NCBI GenBank assembly: GCA_026075535.2
Contig: AP026550.1
Coordinates: 434,001-498,000, forward strand
Reading direction: 5' to 3'
DNA: 64,000 nucleotides
Source of the DNA: Tricholoma matsutake
Taxonomy: Eukaryota > Basidiomycota > Agaricomycetes > Agaricales > Tricholomataceae
Shown here: positions 18,538 through 31,600 of the stretch, piece after piece
Layout of the letters: the number at the start of each line of letters is the position of its first letter
Position numbering within the stretch: position 1 is the stretch's first letter
Translations under genes and position numbers: made by a program
Notes under the pieces: generated by a model
Told to the model about the DNA's origin: nothing
Database searches by the model: none
Seen by the model: the letters and a program-made list of their open reading frames with translations, nothing else

Positions 18538-21500
18538 ATGTTACCACTCAATGTCGGCTGGTTGGACTCAGGTATCATACAGGGGACCGGTACAGACAAA
18601 GTACCACAAAACGGGACAACCGCGCCTTCAAATGTGCTGAAAATCATGCGGTCGAAGGTGGAAGAGCAAGTTGAACCCTTAAACTCACACGAGGTCGGCA
18701 AAAAGGCGAAGAAACCTGCCCGGAAAGCAGCACCTGCTCCCAATGCGAAAGTTCAGGTGACTGGAGAGGATAAGGCGGCGAAGGAGAAAACAGTGAAGGA
18801 GGTCAAAGCGAAAGCAGTGAAGGAGGTCAAGGCGAAACTTATAAAAGAGGCAAAGATGAAGGAAACGACAACGAAAACAGCCAAAGCGAAGGCAGTGAAA
18901 GAAGCAAAAGCGGATCTCGCCAAGGAGAAGCGTGTCAAAAATGAACCGACGGAGCCGAAGATCAAAGAGCCGAAAGCCAGGAAGACCGTAGGCACCACGA
19001 GGAAAAGGAGTGAGTATTCACATTAATCTTTTGCTATCGTATTGACGCTTGATACGTTTATCGAGACCAGACAGTAGTTGCAGGTCAGCCTAAATGGAGC
19101 ATATCAGGTACACATGTCAAACTGGAGCACCGAGCGGAGAATGAGATTTTATTAAACCGCGAACGTCCCTGCATATGGCCGCGAGTGTGGTGTGGCGTGA
19201 GCATCCTCTCACATTCTCATAACTCTTTGGCTCCTGATAAAAGTGTCACTTACTAGAGTAAAGAAGAACTTGTGTCGGCTTTGCCTGAATTGACGAAGTG
19301 TACGAATGGTGTATCGTGGATACGGTCCGAGCCGCCTACACTCTTTCTAGAAGATGGAAATACGGGGACGATCATTTCGGAGGTGGGGAAGGATAGCCCT
19401 CATTCCATGGAGTTGAAAATGTACGTGAACGTCCTACATGCAATGTTATTCTAGGTAACTCATGGGCTGTTCTAGGACCAGAGCATTCATATGTGCCCCT
19501 GCCGATTTGGAGACGCCTTCCGCTACACCCCCCCCAACTCCCAATTCTTATTGCAAGTATGTTGTATCGCCCAACATTCAACCTGTCAACCTCAAGACGC
19601 ATTATTCCTTCAACTCCAGACCTACATTCATTCCTGTACCTCCCGAGCCTCAACCCTCTCGACCCGAACTTCATCTTCCTCCTGCAACCGTCCAGCCTGT
19701 ACCTCCACGTAATTCGAGTCCTGTCTTGTCCCATATCGAATCGCGTGAGTCTTTTGTGCTCTGGAAGCATCACGAAAGGCCGGCTAATGCCTATCTTGTG
19801 CTAGAAATGGATATCCTGCCAGAAAGTGAACACCATGCCAGTTTCAGGGATCTAGCATCCCAACTGCGTCGCTTCCCATCCCCATTATTCGAGCGTGAAT
19901 TATTTTTTTCTCAAGGATATTCACAGTACAAACTCATGGTTTCATCCTGCAGGCATCTCCGATTGTGCATACTCGCCTATCGACCGTTATGAAGTACGGA
20001 TGTCGTCAAGTTTCATCCCACAACTACGAAATCCCAGTCCCTCCAGCGATGCATCCATGAATGACATCGCCGATCGTCATTTGTCTAACCCCGCCCAACC
20101 CGCCCTTCCGCCTGACACTAGCATCCGACGACGTTGTACGTGTGCAATGCCCAGAAACATCTACTGCGGCGTATGCGACGTGCAGCTAGAGTCGGAAACA
20201 GATCCCCAATATCGAACTAAAGAACCTACTTTGAGATATGTGCCGGCTTCTTTCTTAACTCGTACGCTTCATTCCTTCTGGGTTCCTCAACTTGCTAATA
20301 CCATCCTACAGGGATGCGTGACAGCCATGCCCATGCCCCGGATGATGAAGTTCGCATGTCATCAAATGTCTTTGCTTCTCAGTTGCTGCCCTCCAGCAAT
20401 ATCCACGCGGTTCAAGCCACTGGCGGTGAGATTGGCGTCGGCCCATCATCAGCGTCCCTGTCTTTAAATCATAAGTGTCCCTGCTACATGTACAAGGGTA
20501 CATCTTGCTCGCTCTGTACACCGGACGCAGAGACGCAACCCACCCAACCGTCCATTTCGTCACCTCGCTCAACTCAAGGGCTACCTCGTTCTGAGCCCGC
20601 TGCTAATGCAGATCAGGGGCTACCAACGTCGTCGTCGGCATCGGTGGAGAAGAATGCCACTGTTCAAGATGGGAGTCGGAGCAAGTCAATCTTCCCACTG
20701 CGAATTCGAATCCCTCGCCGTGGAGCAACCTCTCGGGCTGCAGATTCCCAAGCAATCCAAGTCCTGCCCAGCTCGTCCTCTACCAACCTCCAGGTAAAGA
20801 TGGAAGTTTCGGTACCTGCTCCACTACTCTTCACACCTGCACCACACAGTGCCCCTCCCCAAACGTGGCCTAACCAGATTAAGATCCCAGATACGGTCGA
20901 AAAACCCGTCGAACAGCGCATCCCGAACATTCTCCCGCAGGAAGTGCAGATTGTCATTGATGCTTATATATCAGGGACACCGCTCAACGTTATTGCCTCG
21001 AAAAGCATGCTGACAGCCCACTGGGGTGTTTCAGTGCCGGAAGAGTGCGGTTACGTGTATATGGGGTTTTTTATGGTCGGGGAGGTGCTGGTAAGGTTTT
21101 CCATCTCCTCATTCGTTAAATGGACGAACCAATGATTTTCTGATGTAAACAGGAAGAATGTGCGATGCCTTCTCTAACGTTAGGCGAATCGGCACCGGAT
21201 CGTGCCGTTGGGCAGGTTGAATGGCGGTTCAAGTGTATATGGGGTGCCAGCGGCGAGGAAGATGTGGACCCAGCTTCAGGTTCGGGCTCTCCCCAGCCCT
21301 GGTGGAATCCCGTCCCACCCAGTGGACCTAGCCAAAGCTCCAGCCCTACTAGCCTATTCTATTCCCGGCGGAACCCCCTCGACACCCGCATTCGCACTCG
21401 CCCTCGTACCCGTTCCGACGCCCATACTCATCATGATGACAACGATGCTTATCCGGACAAGTCAAACGAGCGGTATCGGATAGCGCGGCGTCAGCATCCG

Positions 21501-23485
21501 AATGTGGTATTTGGACTGGGGACGGGCGCGAAGCTTGGGGATAGGTATTGGAGCGTGTTGCCTGAGCATGTGCGGGGGCAGCTGGGGACGGAGAGTGGGT
21601 GGGACCAGGGGTTCGGGTATGAGGGTATACCGAGCGGGTGGTGGTGTGATCGATGTGGGAGGGTGAATTACCAGGCGCTGTTGAGGATGCGGTGGTGTGT
21701 GGGTCAGCGTTGTTTGGTGGGTTGTCATTTCCGTGGCCTTAGAAAGTCGGTCATGGCTGATGGTGATTGTGTTGTGAAGACAGAGGCGATGAGAGCGGAG
21801 AAAGGACCGATTGGATTCGCTGTCCCGCTTGATGTTCTACGGGATCCTATGCAAGTGATGCCCGTCACTCATGCGATGGATACGTACCCTGATGCGGGCA
21901 GCGTGCGGGGTGCTCTGTCTGTCTGGGCGGATGGCATGCGCACGTTTTCGTATGTTGTGCATGAAGCGGGAGGGGGATTCGTCCGAGCCAGCATCGGCGT
22001 CACTTCCGCCTCTGCCCTCACGTCTTCCGCATACACACCCGCCAATCCCAATGCTCCTGCCGCTGCCAGCATCAGCGTCGCCTCCACCTCCACCTCTGCT
22101 GCGTACACACCCGCCAACCCCGATGCTCCTGCCGCTGCCAGCCCTAGCACCACATCTAATCCGGATATTTACAACGCCACCGGTGCTCCTGTAGACGCGG
22201 GTGTGGCCGTGAAACACATTTTTACTGGGAACATACGAAGCTTGCAGGCGCGAGCGACGGACCTCCTTCTCGAGGTGCAGAAGACTGTCCCACTACGGCG
22301 TACCATCGGTGAATCCGGTAGGTGTCTTTTCGCTTGTCCTTGTGTGTCTGCTGACAAGCTGTTTCTTTCTCAGGCCCGTACTTTTCTTACTCTGTTTCAT
22401 CTGGTGTTCATGGTGCTGATGCTGGCACGGCTGTAGCATGGGACTGTGCACCGGCGAGTATACCTCGCGCGAAGGAGACGATGGTCTTCTCTGCGAGGGG
22501 GTATGGTGAGGACCCTGCGTTTGAGATCAACAGGATGGATGTGTTCGCGTGGGTTACGTCGGGGGTTAAGAAGGTAAATCTGGTAATGGGGTGTTTGGTT
22601 TCACACCTGCTTATTGGTTTTTTGAGTAGGGAACGTCGGCGCTGAGGTGTGGGAAGAGGCCTGTGGTGATCATGTGTTTGGGCTCGGAGGTGGTGATTAG
22701 TGTTGTGCCCAAGTCGGGGTTTAGGGAGGTGGGGGTGGGGATGGGGATGGGGGTGGGACCGGCGGGGATTGGCACTGAGTTGCTTGGCGTGAGGATGGAT
22801 GTGGACATGGACATGAATACGGAGATGGACATGAATACGGAGATGGATGGGCTGATTTCGATGGATGGGGATGTTGACATGGATGTTGACGTGGATGTCC
22901 CGGATGGGGATGGGGATGTGATCATGCCTGATGTCGATGTTCATCCGCCGATGTCAATGGCTGGAGGTTTACCTGTCGAGACGGAGGGCTCAGTCGTCGA
23001 GCCTGCACTTGCTGCTGGCGCAAGAAAGGGTAAAGGGAAGGCACCTGCACTTGCACCAGAAGCTCAAAAACCGAAATCGAAACCAAAACCAAAACCAAAA
23101 CCGAAGCCTCGGAAACAGGATATATCGGTGACGCTGCTGCATGGTGATATGTTGATGCTTGTTGGAGATGATTTCGAGGTGAGTTTGTCTTGAGTCAGGG
23201 GAGGAGTATGTGCTTAATGGGTTGTAGTATTCGATCAAACGGACGGGGACGAGTATCTGTGCGTGTCCTTGATGTGCGGTGTTGTGTGCTGATGCTGATG
23301 CTGATGTTTTTGCTAGTGCTTATTGGGTCGTATGTGGAGAGCTCGGACTCGTCTATGCCTGTGCCTGTCTTGTCGGGTGGACGAGGTGCGAAATCAAGAG
23401 GACAGGTCAAGGTTAGAGGTAGGTCGTACTGCGTACGTGTGTATGGATTTGTGCTTATCGTACTGCTTTCTTAGGAGGTGTGTAA
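18538..23485 (+). CDS. Large Lys-rich, Cys-knuckle nuclear-type protein, unnamed
   Basis: My model has 14 exons and 1,388 residues: 18,538-19,009; 19,108-19,196; 19,257-19,420; 19,476-19,556; 19,620-19,744; 19,805-19,894; 19,953-20,261; 20,312-21,090; 21,153-22,317; 22,374-22,573; 22,630-23,178; 23,228-23,258; 23,317-23,418; 23,475-23,485. All phases agree and the frame stays open. Residues 60-155 are Lys/Ala-rich, histone H1-like. Two CxC-x7-CxxC knuckles lie near 402-415 and 499-512. CDRC...RWCVGQRC near 870-890 may bind zinc. The C-terminal third (about 1,090-1,370) has beta-rich segments such as RPVVIMCLGSEVVI and VTLLHGDMLMLVGDDFE, interrupted by an Asp/Met-rich and a KPKPKP tract. These recall AlkB-type 2-oxoglutarate oxygenases, but no HxD is visible, so activity is doubtful. 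Exons 4-5 are the least certain. DNA or chromatin binding is inference. Confidence 0.65.
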
Positions 23486-23661
23486 ATGGCTAGTACGCCA
23501 CATGGCATAGTTAAAAACTGATACTAATGATACCGAAGTGTAGTGTAGTTTATACCCATAGTAGGCTTCTTGTATAGTAAACTGTACACGATATAAGCAT
23601 TTTGATCGTTAACGCCGCGTCCGCGTAAAGCCGCCGTTGTACGTGTCTGACACCAAATATC

Positions 23662-26345
23662 ATGAGCATCATTGAAAAGTCTACAAATCCACAATGGGGC
23701 AGAGGTATATTTCATTATCTTCTTTCCTGGTATCGTACTAAGTGTTCTAGTATTGATTTGCGGTGGAACGGACTGGTGAGGACATTTCTCTCAAAAGCTG
23801 AAACTTGTTACCACCTTCATTTCCAACTTGACTTCAGGCCTAAGCTGGGACGTAAAGAACGGGGAGGAGCTGCAAAACCTGAGAATGCTGAACAAACGTG
23901 AGTTGACGACGTTCTACAATCCATTTCAACTCAAATTCAATTTTTTTCAAACTTCCAGCCATCCTGACCTCCTCGAACCTTACATCCTCCGTTCACTCAG
24001 CAATATCAAAGCCACTTCTATACACGCTTCCTGCGCTGGCTGCCACTTCGTAGTCCTCGATATCGACGGCGTAGCATGGCTCTTTGGTCGAAATGGTTTC
24101 TCCTGTTTGGGCGTCTCATCTCGCGATAACGAATACGTGTCAGAGAATGCACCACTCAGAGTAGCACCACAAGATCTCGGCGCGTCTCATGATACGCGGT
24201 GGGTACATGCAGCTTGTGGGAGGAATCATACACTGCTCGTGGGGAGTGATGGGGGAGTATGGAGTGCGGGAGCGAATAGCTATGGGCAGGTGTGTATTTG
24301 GGTTACTTTTGTGTGAGTTGACTCATTGTGACGCGGTGGTTTAGTGTGGACATCCGGTGTGCCCCGAAGTTGGGGGTTTCAAGATGGTGAATGGGATTAG
24401 TACCCGTGATGGGGATAAGGAAAAGGTCGTACAGGCTGCCGTTGGGATTTCGTTTTCGATTGTGTTGACGGAGTCTGGGAAGGGTATGTCGGTCCATACT
24501 TGGATTCGATTTTGCCTTTTTGTTCATGTGGATCTAGTGTTCTCGTTTGGAAGTGCGGAAAAGGGGCAGCTGGGGAACGGTACGACGGGGGAACGTATAA
24601 CAACTGGGAACAAGACGGCGTTTGACATTGAACCATCCCCAAGTCGGTCAATGCTCCCATCTCTGTCGTTCATTCTAACTGACCCGGCTTGTAGTCTATA
24701 TCAAGGAGCTGGACGGCAAGCACATTGTGCAGATCGCTTCTGGGCAACAACATAGTCTCGCTGTGGATTCTTCCGGGTTTGTCCTCCCTCCCCTTTTCTC
24801 TACCATGTCCCTTGCTATGTCTACCCTTCTCCCTTCTCCCTTCCTTTTCCCTTCCCCTCGTCTATGCTAACTACAACATCCAGAGTCGTATACGTATGGG
24901 GCTACAACGGTTACTGCCGCCTCGGTCTCGGCAACCAGGTCGACGCGCTGAAACCCAAAGTCGTGCCACAGGTAATACTATGTCTCTATTTGTATCCGAA
25001 AGCCAATGTTTGACACATCATAGTTCGCAGGCCCAAGTGAAGCGACGATGGGCGCACAGGTCATTGCTGGCCCTTCAAATAGTGTCGTTATTGATAAGCA
25101 AGGGATGTATTGGATGGCTGGGAAAGTGGGTTTCATGTCATTTCCTCTCTTCATCTCCGTTTTTTTTTTTTTTGATAATTCAACAGTGGAAGAACAGCGG
25201 CGAAGGTACCCTCTTCCGATTTCTAACGTTGATGTGTATACTTTCCAAGATCAATAAGGTTCCTCCGGCTCACCGTATTCATCCTTCCGGATCATGCAGG
25301 AGATCATGTAGGCCGCTCTCTCACCCCACACCTTCAACTTTGACTTACCACGCTGCATCCAGGGGATGTAAAATCAGTCTCGCCCGCTGCGGGGGCGTAA
25401 CGCACTGGGCTCTCACGCCCGACGAAGACGACTCTATCATGACCGTCGCATGGGGCCAAAACGCCGCCAACGGTGCGTTTCTCCCAGGGGCCTTTGCACT
25501 CTCCTCTCCCTACGTCAAAATTTTATGACACTAATGAGGCCCCAAATTGCAATATTCTATAGGCGAACTGGGGCTAGGCCCGGACGAGCCGAAGAGTGCG
25601 ACGAAGCCGACAAAGAGCGTGCCGTTGACTGGGATTGAGGTATTCGAGTATGTAATTAGTCTTGCCTTCTTTCCGCGCTCCTCTCGTGCCTGTGCTTATT
25701 GCTTTTTTTTTTTTTTTTTGTGTGTGTGTGTGTGTGTAGTATCGCTGCGGGGCAAAATACGACGCTGTTCATTGCACACCCGAATGACAAGTTTGCGGAT
25801 ATGCCACGGCATCCAGTGGACCTCGATCCGCCGCAGGCGTGTATCGTGTGCAGGAAAGACGATGGAGATCCATTGGAATGTGACAAAGTGGGTTTATGCT
25901 TCCTTCCCATCCACACTCCACTCCACCTTGCTTCATCCTTTGCTCCGTACAAACTCAACTCGACTAACGAACATCACCTATGATAACCCCCCACAGTGCG
26001 ACTCCACATACCACCTCGCATGCCTCACCCCGCCTTTAAACGCTGTACCGGACGGCGAGTGGTTCTGCGTTGAGTGCGAGAACGATCCGGGGGCGGGTGT
26101 CGGTGTTTACAAGGCGTTGACCCTGCCTAAGACCAAGGCGAAGATAGGGAAGAAGGTACCTCCGGCTGGGAAGAAAGATAAAGAGGATAGTCCGAGATTT
26201 GAGAACGATACGATTGGGACGGGGGAGAAGAGGAAGGCGCTCCCGAAGGGGAAGGCTGGTGGTATGTTATTTGTTTGTTTGTGGGAGGAGATATGCTGAT
26301 CCTTGGGGGGGGGGGTGTGTAGGTGCGAAGAAGAAGAAACAGTGA
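23662..26345 (+). CDS. RCC1-repeat (BLIP-II-like) protein with C-terminal PHD finger
   Basis: Sixteen exons, 557 residues: 23,662-23,704; 23,751-23,775; 23,838-23,897; 23,959-24,289; 24,345-24,483; 24,538-24,642; 24,695-24,776; 24,884-24,971; 25,024-25,125; 25,187-25,205; 25,259-25,307; 25,363-25,472; 25,563-25,647; 25,740-25,887; 25,997-26,261; 26,323-26,345. Lengths sum to a multiple of three. RCC1-type blades are visible as CGRNHTLLVGSDGGVWSAG, VFSFGSAEKGQLGNG, SGQQHSLAVDSSG, VYVWGYNGYCRLGLG and MTVAWGQNAANGELGLG. The PHD finger near residues 446-490 has the full Cys4-His-Cys3 set, from CIVC to GEWFCVEC. The tail is Lys-rich. RCC1 folds are seven-bladed propellers used for nucleotide exchange or chromatin binding; PHD fingers read histone H3 tails. 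A chromatin role is likely but inferred. It follows the previous gene on the same strand with 176 bp between. Confidence 0.9.
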
Positions 26346-26725
26346 ATGAGTTTTATATTTTTGACTTGGTGGTGGTGTGCGTGTGTTTTGTGCTTGTTCG
26401 AGTCTGGTATGTTTGCTTTGTCAGTTGTTGTGGGGGGGCGAGGGTTGATGTTACTTTGTGTTAGATGGGGAAACGCAGATAGCGGGGTGGAATTATGGTG
26501 TGGAATGGAATGGGTCATTGAACATTGGACCTTTGAACCCTATAATTATGGCTATTTTTGTTGTTTGTGTGTACGGTGATATGGGTTCGTTGCCTATGTG
26601 CATATGTTGTCTTAGTTACTTTCATAGTTACAAATTGTCAAGTCATTATTCTGGGATGACGAATCGACTGGTGTGATTAAGAATATCACTTTTGGTTGTT
26701 TCTTGCTGACATCCCAATCTCTCTC

Positions 26726-28484
26726 TCATCCTCTGAAATAGTTCGGCTTAATGAAAGGTATAGGTGTCACAACCGCCTTCCTCATCTTATTGCGCACGTC
26801 CATCTCCAACTCCGTTCCTTTTTTATGCGAACCCGATTTGACGTAACCCATCGCGATGTTTACTCCGAGCGTGGGGGATGGAATACCAGATGTTACTGAA
26901 CCTAACGCGGCGTCACTATAAAATTCTATGTATAAAAAACGAAAAAAAAAAACTAACCGAGTTCGTCTTTAGATCCTGGTGTGAAGATTTTGGCACCCTC
27001 TTGATGAAAATGAAAGGTTGTCACGTTAGTGCAAGTAAAAAAATTAGCAAGGCAGATAGATTGTAGACGTACGTCGTGCAGGAACACCCTCAACGATCAT
27101 CCCCACTCGCCGCCGTGATGGACCGTCCTTGATCACCTTCTGTACACCCTCTGCGCCAATGAAACCACCCTTCTCTTTTCGTTCCTTGGCTGGTAACATA
27201 TAACTTTTAGAGATTAGAATATGTGAAGGTCAGACTGACATATAACCCATCCCAACCCAGCCTCGATAGGTGAGATATCCTCATCTAGGTCGTTGCCGTA
27301 CAAGCACATGCCCGCTTCTAGACGAAGACTATCTCGCGCTCCAAGGCCCGTCAGCTGTACCGGGCTTTTCGTCAGCAATTTCGCAACATCGAGTGTTTGA
27401 GATGGAGGGATCGAGATCTAATGCGCCCGTACAATTCTGGATCAATTTTTTTATTTTTTAGAAATGATATATAGAAAGCTTCACTTCAAACCCGTCTTCG
27501 CCTGTATATCCTCCCCTGGCGATATGCAGATTGAAACCCTCGATGGGGACATATGCCGATGTCCCGAATGTCAGTTGTCGCAGGTCGTATGAGGTGAAAC
27601 CCTGCAGGAACGACGCCGTTTGGGGTCCTGAGTAAACATAATGTAAGTCAATCAAGGGATGACCAGGTCCCCCTCAACCGCAGGAGGTTTGACAGAAACC
27701 CAACCAACCCTGAAGCGCAAGAAGCCCCCACCCTTCCATGACTTCCATCTCTACTGGCCCCTCCTCTCTCCCCTTCTCACTCCCATTCCACTCCCTGAGC
27801 TTCTCTCGGATCCAAGAGAGGTCTTCCTCGCGCCGCCCGGCGTTTGTTACGATGTAAAATGCATCTGCTGCGTGCTTCGTGAGCATCAAGTCGTCGATGA
27901 TGCCGCCTTTTTCGTTGAGTAGGACAGAGAGTGTCGAGCTATAGGGGTTGAGAGTTGAAAGAGACGAAGGTGTGAGCCATTCTAGGAATGCTGTTGCTGT
28001 TGGACCACGGTAGCTTTGCAGGGTTAGATTTCTCAGTTTATATTACAAGAAAAGAAAAGAGGTTATTACTTTGATTGGACCATGTGCCCGACGTCGAATA
28101 GGCCCGCACTTTTTCGTACATGATTATGGCTTGCAACTGGTCAATGACGACTGAGAGTCATGAAATCATACACACAGCGTCCAACTTTTTACCTTGTCCA
28201 ACATCGCCATACACCAATGGCATTGCGTACCCAGCGTATTCTACCATCTTTGCGCCGTGATCCACATGAAAATCGTACAGTCCCGTACGTCTCAGCTATC
28301 ATTTTAAAAATTCATTCTCCATCCAAACTGGTTACAAGCATTAACTCACGTCTCCAGTTGTAGTTAACCCCCGTAAAAGAAATCTATTGAAAGTGGCCGA
28401 GAAGCGACCAGAACGGATGATACCACATGCACGTCGCGTTGAAATTGGAGATTTGCAGAGGGTAGAGGCGCAAAGAATGACCAT
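26726..28484 (-). CDS. GCV1: Aminomethyltransferase (glycine cleavage T protein), mitochondrial
   Basis: Nine exons, 421 residues, minus strand: 28,350-28,484; 28,193-28,295; 28,070-28,136; 27,709-28,013; 27,485-27,627; 27,240-27,417; 27,073-27,189; 26,958-26,999; 26,726-26,901. Phases agree throughout. T protein takes the aminomethyl group from the H protein and, with tetrahydrofolate, makes 5,10-methylene-THF and ammonia in the mitochondrial matrix. Visible family segments in order: an Arg-rich presequence (residues 1-40), [70 protein letters not shown], and the C-terminal [20 protein letters not shown]. Length is normal. Transcribed divergently from the SNM1-type gene with 207 bp between start codons. 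Confidence 0.95.
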
Positions 28485-28691
28485 GTTGTGTTGTCGAATG
28501 GTAGTAATGGCTGCTTGGATCCGGAACTGGGCGTTCCGTCAAAGTCAGGTGAGGTCAGGTGACGAATTCAATCTAGCTCTGTGCTGTGACCGTTTTCTTG
28601 TTATGGGTGTTATGTATAATCCAGTATGACTCACAATACTTTGTGGGCGCGTGTGTCACTTTCACGTGATTGTGACCTCTTCAACTCTAGA
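28485..28691. promoter_or_regulatory. Divergent promoter region
   Basis: The 207 bp between the ATG of the glycine-cleavage T gene and the ATG of the nuclease gene must hold both core promoters and 5' leaders. No clear TATA box or known factor site was picked out. Confidence 0.6.
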
Positions 28692-31600
28692 ATGCCACCA
28701 GGAACACCTTACAACTCTTTTGTACTTCCCTATCGTATTCGCGTCGACGATTTTGCGCAATCAGCTACCCAGGACTATGCAGCTGCACTACATCTGCTCT
28801 CTCACACACATACTGACCATATCAATGGCCTTTCGGCGCAGTCTTTCGGTTACACCGTTATCTGCTCGAAAGACGCAAAGGAGATGCTTTTGAGGCATGA
28901 AGTGTATGCTGAACGGGAGCTTCACGAACTGGACCTCAGAGCGGAGAAGACTCGAACTTTTTCGCACTTGAAGATAAACCCAAGAACGCAGCCCGATGGC
29001 GCTATGTGCTACGCTGGCTCCCGAGACCTTTTGGTTAGTTATAATAGATCCTCATGTGATGGTGTTCTTCTCACCAGCTTCCGTTACAGAAAGCAGTTCC
29101 CTTGGATACTGCAATTCAACACGAGCTTTCAGATGGTGAATTTGTGACCATCACTTTACTGAATGCAAACCACTGTCCGGGGGCAGTCATGTAATGTGCT
29201 TGCTATAAAATATATTAACTCCGCAGCTCAAATTTTATCATCTTAGGTTTCTGATAGAAGGCGCACAGGGAGCGATATTGCATACAGGCGACTTCCGTGC
29301 TGAGCCTTGGTTTCTTGAATCCCTGACTCGGAGTCCTTCGTTGCAACCTTATCTTGCCCCCCATACCATAATTTCTTCTCATGACTCAAGTAGAGCCTAT
29401 TATCCCTCGATCGTCAAGCCGCTCGAAGCAATATACCTTGACACTGCCTGCGTCTTGTCAAACCTTACCGTCCCAACCAAGGTATGTCCAGTTGCGATTC
29501 ACTTTTCTTGCTCTTATCATGTCCACTAGGAACAAGCGACAACCGGATTAGTCGAGCTCATGAAGCTGCTCCCGGAAACAACGTACTTTTTCATCAACAT
29601 CTGGACGTGGGGCTACGAAGACATTCTCAAAGCTATAGCACGAGAATTCCAAAGTCAAGTAATAGGTTTCAATAATCATAACCATCTCGATAGTCTTGAT
29701 TCATACTAACTCCTCAGATTCACGTCGATCGATACAAATTCTCCATCTTCCAATGCATCTCAGATCCGTTTCTCCGGGCTATCACAACTCGGAATTCAGC
29801 TTCAACGCGCTTTCATGCCTGCGAGCGTTTCCACAGATGCGAATACGTTGCAGTGGACAACGAGCCCGGGAAACAGCATTCAAACGCCATAAGCCACATG
29901 GGGAAACGTGTCATATATGTCAATCCAGTTACCATGGGAAGCGCTAGCTGGAACCTATATATCCAAGACACCAAAGAGCGTCTCCTCAGTGGCGAAGTGA
30001 TCAACATCTTGGTATGACACCCTGACTATATACATGGTGCTTGATATTCTCTGACGACACCTTTAGCTCGTTCCCCTCTCTCGTCATTCTCCCCTTGCAG
30101 AACTTCGAGACTTCGTAGCGCTCTTCCGTCCGCGCCGAGTGGTGCCCAACACTCTTGAACCCCGGCTCCGAGGTCTCGATTGGAGGGCGATAAACAACAT
30201 GTTCGTCGATTGTCTCCATTCAACTACATCAACCTCTCACCAAAATGATGATGCTCTCGATCTCCCGCACCTACAGCAACTTGTCGATGACATGGCAGGC
30301 GATATGGATGTTGCTCTAAAAAACCTTGTAGGTGACGGTGCAGCTGACCTTGCCGAAAGATGGGCAGAGAACGGGAAGCTCAAGCAGAAACTTGAAGTCG
30401 TTCGCGCGTCTTTGGGCCCGGTAGAGAACCAACTTCTGGATCGCCTGTTGGGTGTTCAGTCTTCCCCGTCGGAGCTTGGGAATACATCATTATCCCGCGA
30501 CGTGAAAGGCAAAGGGAAGGAAGAACCTGTGATGCGCTTCATCGACAGTGAAGACGAGTCCGATGACGACGGATTCAGCGAGGATGAGAGGGGCAAGACT
30601 GCGCATCGGCTCTTTGCGAGCTTGGCTGGGATAGAGGAGAACGAACATGCGTGGTGGGTGCCGTCACAGGCGTCGCAGACGAGTGATACCACACGTGTTC
30701 TTGATGAATTGGAGATGGAGAAATCTAGGTCAACCAAGAACCCTCCTGTAGTTCCTGGAGATACAGGCGTAGAGGTTCCTTGGGCAGCAAAGCAATTGAC
30801 GCCTGTGTCATCTCCTGTGCGTCTCGTGCAAGGGAAGCCCTCGCCGCGAATGGTTTTAACGTCAGGCAAGAGGAAGCATCATAGTATCTCCATGTCTCTG
30901 TCTTGTACTCTGCCTCATCTCCAAACGCGGCTGGTTGCGGGAGGTCGTCCGCCCATTCCTTTCATGAACTCTCGGACCCCTACTCCACATCCACATATCG
31001 TCACCCATCCTAGTAATCAATGCATCACCGCTCCTCTTCCTTTGAGCAGCCGACTTCCTATACCCACACCCCAACAACGCGATTCGTCGCCATCTCCGCT
31101 ACTAGAAGTGAATAACTACCCTCCTAAACGATCAATTCTCCAGGCACCGACTTCGAGTGATGGTGCTCCAGAGGCTGTAAAGCGGAAAGACTCAAATCCC
31201 GAGTATCCTGTTATCCATTCACTGGGTAGCGATGAGAACAGAGCTTCAACCGAAGCTTTGAGCCTCGCCCGACCTTTTTTTAGGGAATCTCGCCGAAAAC
31301 CAAGTATACACCAACGGCCGCCACCCACCTCGCCCAATGGTCTATTATTATTATCCAGGGTGAGGGTGAGGGAGGAAGAAGAAGAAGACCCAAGAGCTCG
31401 TGATCGACGAGCCCGGCGATCGAAGCTTCATGCTCAGCGTCTGAGTATTGCAGAACGCATTGCACGGGCAAGACCTGACCTTGTAGTGCAGAGCTATGCT
31501 AGTAAGCGGGAAGCGCTGCTGGTGAGGGAGGTGAAAGCTCGGGGGAGAGCTCGTGCTAGGGCGAGGGAATGGTGGGAGAAGGAGAAGATGAAGGCGCATC

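Noticed and set aside
22408..22944. His/Pro-rich frame antisense to the 18.5-23.5 kb gene
   Set aside because: Mirror of the Asp/Met-rich coding tract on the plus strand.
25656..25958. Antisense frame over the RCC1-PHD gene
   Set aside because: Shadow of coding exons and of the GT microsatellite at 25,720-25,738.
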